This document shows, one piece after another, positions 61,117 to 64,000 of a stretch of DNA of 64,000 nucleotides. The position numbers and the translations under genes were made by a program. Each line of letters opens with the position of its first letter. The first letter of the stretch is position 1. The notes under the pieces were generated by a model. The model made no database searches, was not told the origin of the DNA, and worked only from the letters and a program-made list of their open reading frames with translations. The DNA is from Halichondria panicea (Eukaryota; Porifera; Demospongiae; Suberitida; Halichondriidae): assembly GCF_963675165.1 (NCBI RefSeq), contig NC_087391.1, positions 4,514,646-4,578,645 of the forward strand. Direction: 5' to 3'.

Positions 61117-61466
61117 TACAGAGAGCAACTTTAACATTAACTGTGTGTGTGCATGTTTTGTTATTGTACATTCAATGTATTGTGTGGTAATAAGTTTATA
61201 GGTAAACAAAATTAATGTACTCTATAAATTACTGAGTTAGTGAGTATCCTATGATGTACTTTACCTATACCTAGATAATTATATATTTAGACAGTATAGG
61301 TTGTGTAGGTCTATACTGGTAGAAGAAAATTGCATAAAGTTACATGAAGAAATACATACAAAATACATGTATGTTTCATATATTTTATATGGTGGGAAAT
61401 GCACATTATAAAAACTGTGACTAATATCTAACAATCGAGGTGAACGTGAAATATAGTTTATGTTCG
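61117..61466. other. Gene C 3' flank
   Basis: Near copy of the gene B 3' flank (53476-53837) with small indels. It contains no gene. Confidence 0.6.
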
Positions 61467-62658
61467 TCAGTCGCTGCCTTGCTTGAAATCCAGTACCATT
61501 TTAGACGGGACATCCATCGTGCCCACAATCTGCAGAGGATACAAAGGCAACAGTGAGCAATGCTAGAAAATTATATTTAATATACTATATATATATAGGC
61601 ACCAACCAAAAATATAATATCTCTCCGCATATAAACGGCATCACAAAATAATAGTACATGCACGAGAAACATTTCTATAAACCATACAAACATCTACATT
61701 GATTAACAGGAAGACTCAAAGACCTACATGTATAGAATGTATTCACTGAGTAACTCACATCACAGAATTCCTCGTATGAAATTTTACCATCGCCGTCTTT
61801 GTCGGAGTAGAGGATGGTCTTATCAACTATTTCTTGGAGTTGCTTCTCTGTTAAGTTGTTTCCTACCATCGTCTTTAGCACTTGGAACAGTTCACCATTG
61901 CTGATGAACCCGTCCTGGTCAATGTCGTAGATACGGAAAGCAACTGTAAGAGAGAAGCAGAAACCTCTGACACAATAGTTACTAAAATGAGGCTCAAAAT
62001 ACTAACTCAATATACAACTGAACCCTAGCTGGTATAGGAACCGAACCTAACGTAGGTTTTCCACGTGGCCTAAAGGTACATGTATATAGAATAAGTCCCC
62101 TAACAGTGGTAATAAAGTGTGAATTGTCTTATAATTATTTAACTAAGGTGCAATAGATTCTCTAACATGCGTGTTTACACCACCTAACACAGAGTAAGAG
62201 TGATGGACTTACACTTGAGCTTCTTGTCCCTGTCTCCCTCCACACTGAACTGTGAGACACCCTCTATGAACTCTGCACAAGGAGGGAAATACTGAAACTG
62301 ATGTGTACATACATGCACTGCTGGCTTTTACATGAAGTATTCACAAGACTCTATAAGGTTTCCTCTATTGTCAAGGAACTCAACTGGTCGATTTGGTCGG
62401 TACTAACCACCTCTAGACAAAATACATGAGCAACTCTTAGGCCTAGTTTACCACTAGTCTCGTGAGCAGACTTGACACACACTTGAAAAAAAACATTACA
62501 ATACTTGTACAGTGTTTCACCCAGGCTCCAAGTTCCCTCTAGGACAAGTCTGCTCGCGAGACTAGTTTACCACATACATGTATTCCAGGATTGAAAATAG
62601 CGACAGTTCCTATAATTTAATGCCTATATGCAAATACTGTACTCACCTCTGTACTCAT
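61467..62658 (-). pseudogene. PPP3R1: Calcineurin subunit B-like copy 2 (truncated)
   Basis: Same pieces as copy 1: MSTE (62658-62647), VVSTDQIDQL (from 62410), EFIEGVSQFSVEGD (62272-62213), the EF3-EF4 exon (61943-61759) and the C-terminus (61529-61467). Here the Gln codon after GELF is intact, so EF3 and EF4 are open. VVSTDQIDQL runs into SSLTIEE, as if EF-hand 1 had been deleted, and then reaches a stop. No EF-hand 2 loop is found between the exons. Canonical splice sites remain at the last three exons. A MITE has inserted between the first two pieces. It is probably a non-functional passenger, though a shortened EF3-EF4 protein cannot be excluded. Confidence 0.8.
62453..62566. mobile_element. 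MITE with about 22-bp inverted ends and a target-site duplication
   Basis: The left arm 62453-62474 (ACTAGTCTCGTGAGCAGACT then TG) is inverted at 62545-62566 with one mismatch. CTAGTTTACC occurs on both sides (62443-62452 and 62562-62571). Calcineurin B copy 1 has it once (55322-55331) with no insert, which is a clean empty site. The exact element end overlaps the duplicated bases. Confidence 0.88.
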
Positions 62659-62790
62659 TGCTATAGCATGTACATCATTATTCCGCTCAGACACCTGGCT
62701 CAACTGTGTGTGTGTGTGTGTGTGCGGCGTGGTGACATTTGACAGTTTCAGTTTTGTGTACACACTAATCCTTGTGGTGTCTGTATCAGT

Positions 62791-62993
62791 CAGTGGTTGT
62801 ATTAACACACAATAGAATAGAGCAAGTGGCAAGTACAATATTAAATCAGACCCCCACCTCCCACCGGCACCATCACCGGCACCGGACACAGAACAAACCT
62901 TTCCCTCTAACGTCATCATTTGTTATGCTAACGACTTTCTTGAAGAGAGGGTACTTAAGGATCACATAAGAGAGGTGTGAGAGGAACTTGGAG
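62791..62993 (-). pseudogene. TRMT5: TRMT5 fragment (part of intron 1 and exon 1), copy 2
   Basis: ACAAACCTTTCC, GTTATGCTAACGACT, GAGAGGGTACTT and GAGGTGTGAGAGGAACTTGG follow TRMT5 exon 1 in order. The AATATTAAATCAGACCCCCAC part corresponds to TRMT5 intron 1 on both sides of the MITE at 39708-40039, which is absent here. It is better preserved than the copy at 55564. Confidence 0.85.
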
Positions 62994-63111
62994 CTCCACC
63001 ATAGGCGCTAGGCATGCACAGTCAGTACTGGTGAAGAAACTTGACAAAAGGGGTCCAGATAGTCTCTCGGGCCATACTGGTAGATCTACTGCACATGCGC
63101 AAAGCGCAGTG

Positions 63112-63452
63112 TACCGTATAGCGGGTATATTTCGAGGGTATAAATGTTCGCGGTTTTCGCGGATTGAGCCTAAACCGCGAAAATTTATACCCACAAAAAT
63201 TTATATCTTTATTGAATAGTAGGCGTGTTCAGTATTATTGACCACACCTATCGACAATAAGAGGTACATGTACCTCACCGTTATAGGCTAGGCCTGGATT
63301 CGAGGCTAACGGTGTGGTGGTACAGCTGCATGTTGATGTGCGCATGCGCCAAAAGGCTGGGAACTCAGACCACAAAAATAAAATCCGCGAAATCCTTTGT
63401 AATGGTCCATCCGCGAAAATTTATACCCTCGAAATATACCCGCTATACGGTA
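63112..63452. mobile_element. MITE immediately upstream of gene D
   Basis: The termini TACCGTATAGCGGGTATATT and AATATACCCGCTATACGGTA are perfect inverted 20-mers, and the similarity continues inwards (GAGGGTATAAATGTTCGCGG). The element ends 34 bp before the gene D start codon, in the position where genes A and C have their conserved upstream block. Confidence 0.9.
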
Positions 63453-63486
63453 TGTTGGGGGCGTGGTGTTTTGCTGGAGTGAAGCA

Positions 63487-64000
63487 ATGGCTGAAGGAAT
63501 AAGCAAAGAAGTAAAGATCAAGGCAGCCTCGAAGGCTCTAACCAACCAACTGGTTAATCTCATTGGAGTAATTGATCCATTAATGATGGCAGCTAATTTG
63601 ATTTCTAAAGAGATCATTGATCGATCAATTCTTGAGAGAGTGATGTTGCCAATTTCCACTAAGAACGAGAAGGCGTGTGATGTCCTAACTGCTGTCTCTG
63701 ATGCTGTGATGATTAACCCAGACTATTTTGCCACTTTTTGCGATATCCTCGACAATGAGCCAGTAACTAAAGATATTGCAAAGATTCTGAAAGGTGGGCG
63801 CAAGCATTGTTTACATTAATTGTACGATTTCATAAAATGGCTTGTTTTGAGCTTGCGTTTGTTTATTCTTATATATCAGAAAAATATCAGGAAGAGCTTC
63901 GTGCAACTCAGAAAATTTCGTGTGAGTTGCCATTTTGTGTCTTTGACACTAATATAATGTTGACTTGACCCTCTCTTTAGCTTGCACATGTACTGTGCTA
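63487..64000 (+). CDS. Gene D: fourth paralogue, 5' part only
   Basis: Exon 1 (63487-63793) starts MAEGISKEVKIKAASKALT and encodes the death-fold-like block ending DIAKILKG. Exon 2 (63880-63921, 42 nt, EKYQEELRATQKIS) is of the gene B type. Exon 3 begins at 63981 (TCTV) and is cut by the window end. Exon 1 is closest to gene C by eye (AASKALT, QLVNLIGV, MMAANL), while exon 2 groups with B, another mosaic sign. It is open as far as it goes. Lipase and GTPase parts are expected beyond 64000. Confidence 0.85.

Overview
The window is animal nuclear DNA. Genes are split by short GT-AG introns and belong to metazoan families (a RalGAP alpha subunit, a FoxG-type forkhead factor, a GDP-glucose phosphorylase, calcineurin B). 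The spacers are full of short foldback elements and of the ACATGTA motif. This looks most like an early-branching invertebrate, probably a demosponge. That placement is inference from style, not from a diagnostic marker.

Layout. (1) 399-31613, plus strand: a RALGAPA1/2-type gene in about 32 exons, with small exons and introns up to 3.9 kb. An intron-containing tRNA-Ile(UAU) gene, several foldback elements, minisatellites and microsatellites lie in its introns. A short coding start on the minus strand at the left edge may be a divergent neighbour. (2) 32608-34065, minus: a single-exon FoxG-type transcription factor, followed by about 2.9 kb with no recognised gene. (3) 36942-40404, minus, and 40501-42741, plus: TRMT5 (tRNA m1G37 methyltransferase) and GDPGP1, head to head and separated by 96 bp. 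(4) 42979-64000: a tandem array of four paralogous plus-strand genes, here called A, B, C and D (D is cut by the window end).

The array is the most interesting part. Each complete gene has 12 exons with identical phases and encodes about 1,360 residues. The order is an N-terminal helical death-fold/CARD-like segment, a helical linker, a class 3 lipase-like alpha/beta hydrolase with a GFSFGG nucleophile elbow, an IPT/TIG-like beta domain, a long helical region with one strongly diverged segment, and a C-terminal dynamin-like GTPase (GLVNSGKS, DFPG). I do not recognise this combination as a described family. The architecture, tandem copy number, local hypervariability and mosaic exchange between copies resemble innate-immune gene clusters. 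The immune role is inference.

The repeat unit (about 7.5 kb) also carries minus-strand passengers: a decayed calcineurin B copy (53838-55411; 61467-62658) and a fragment of TRMT5 intron 1 plus exon 1 (55564-55751; 62791-62993). The TRMT5 fragments lack a transposon that sits in the parent intron, which dates the duplication before that insertion. Gene C carries a nonsense codon in the exon before its lipase core, and calcineurin B copy 1 carries another. Active DNA-level duplication, foldback-element insertion and pseudogenisation are therefore all visible in the last 20 kb.
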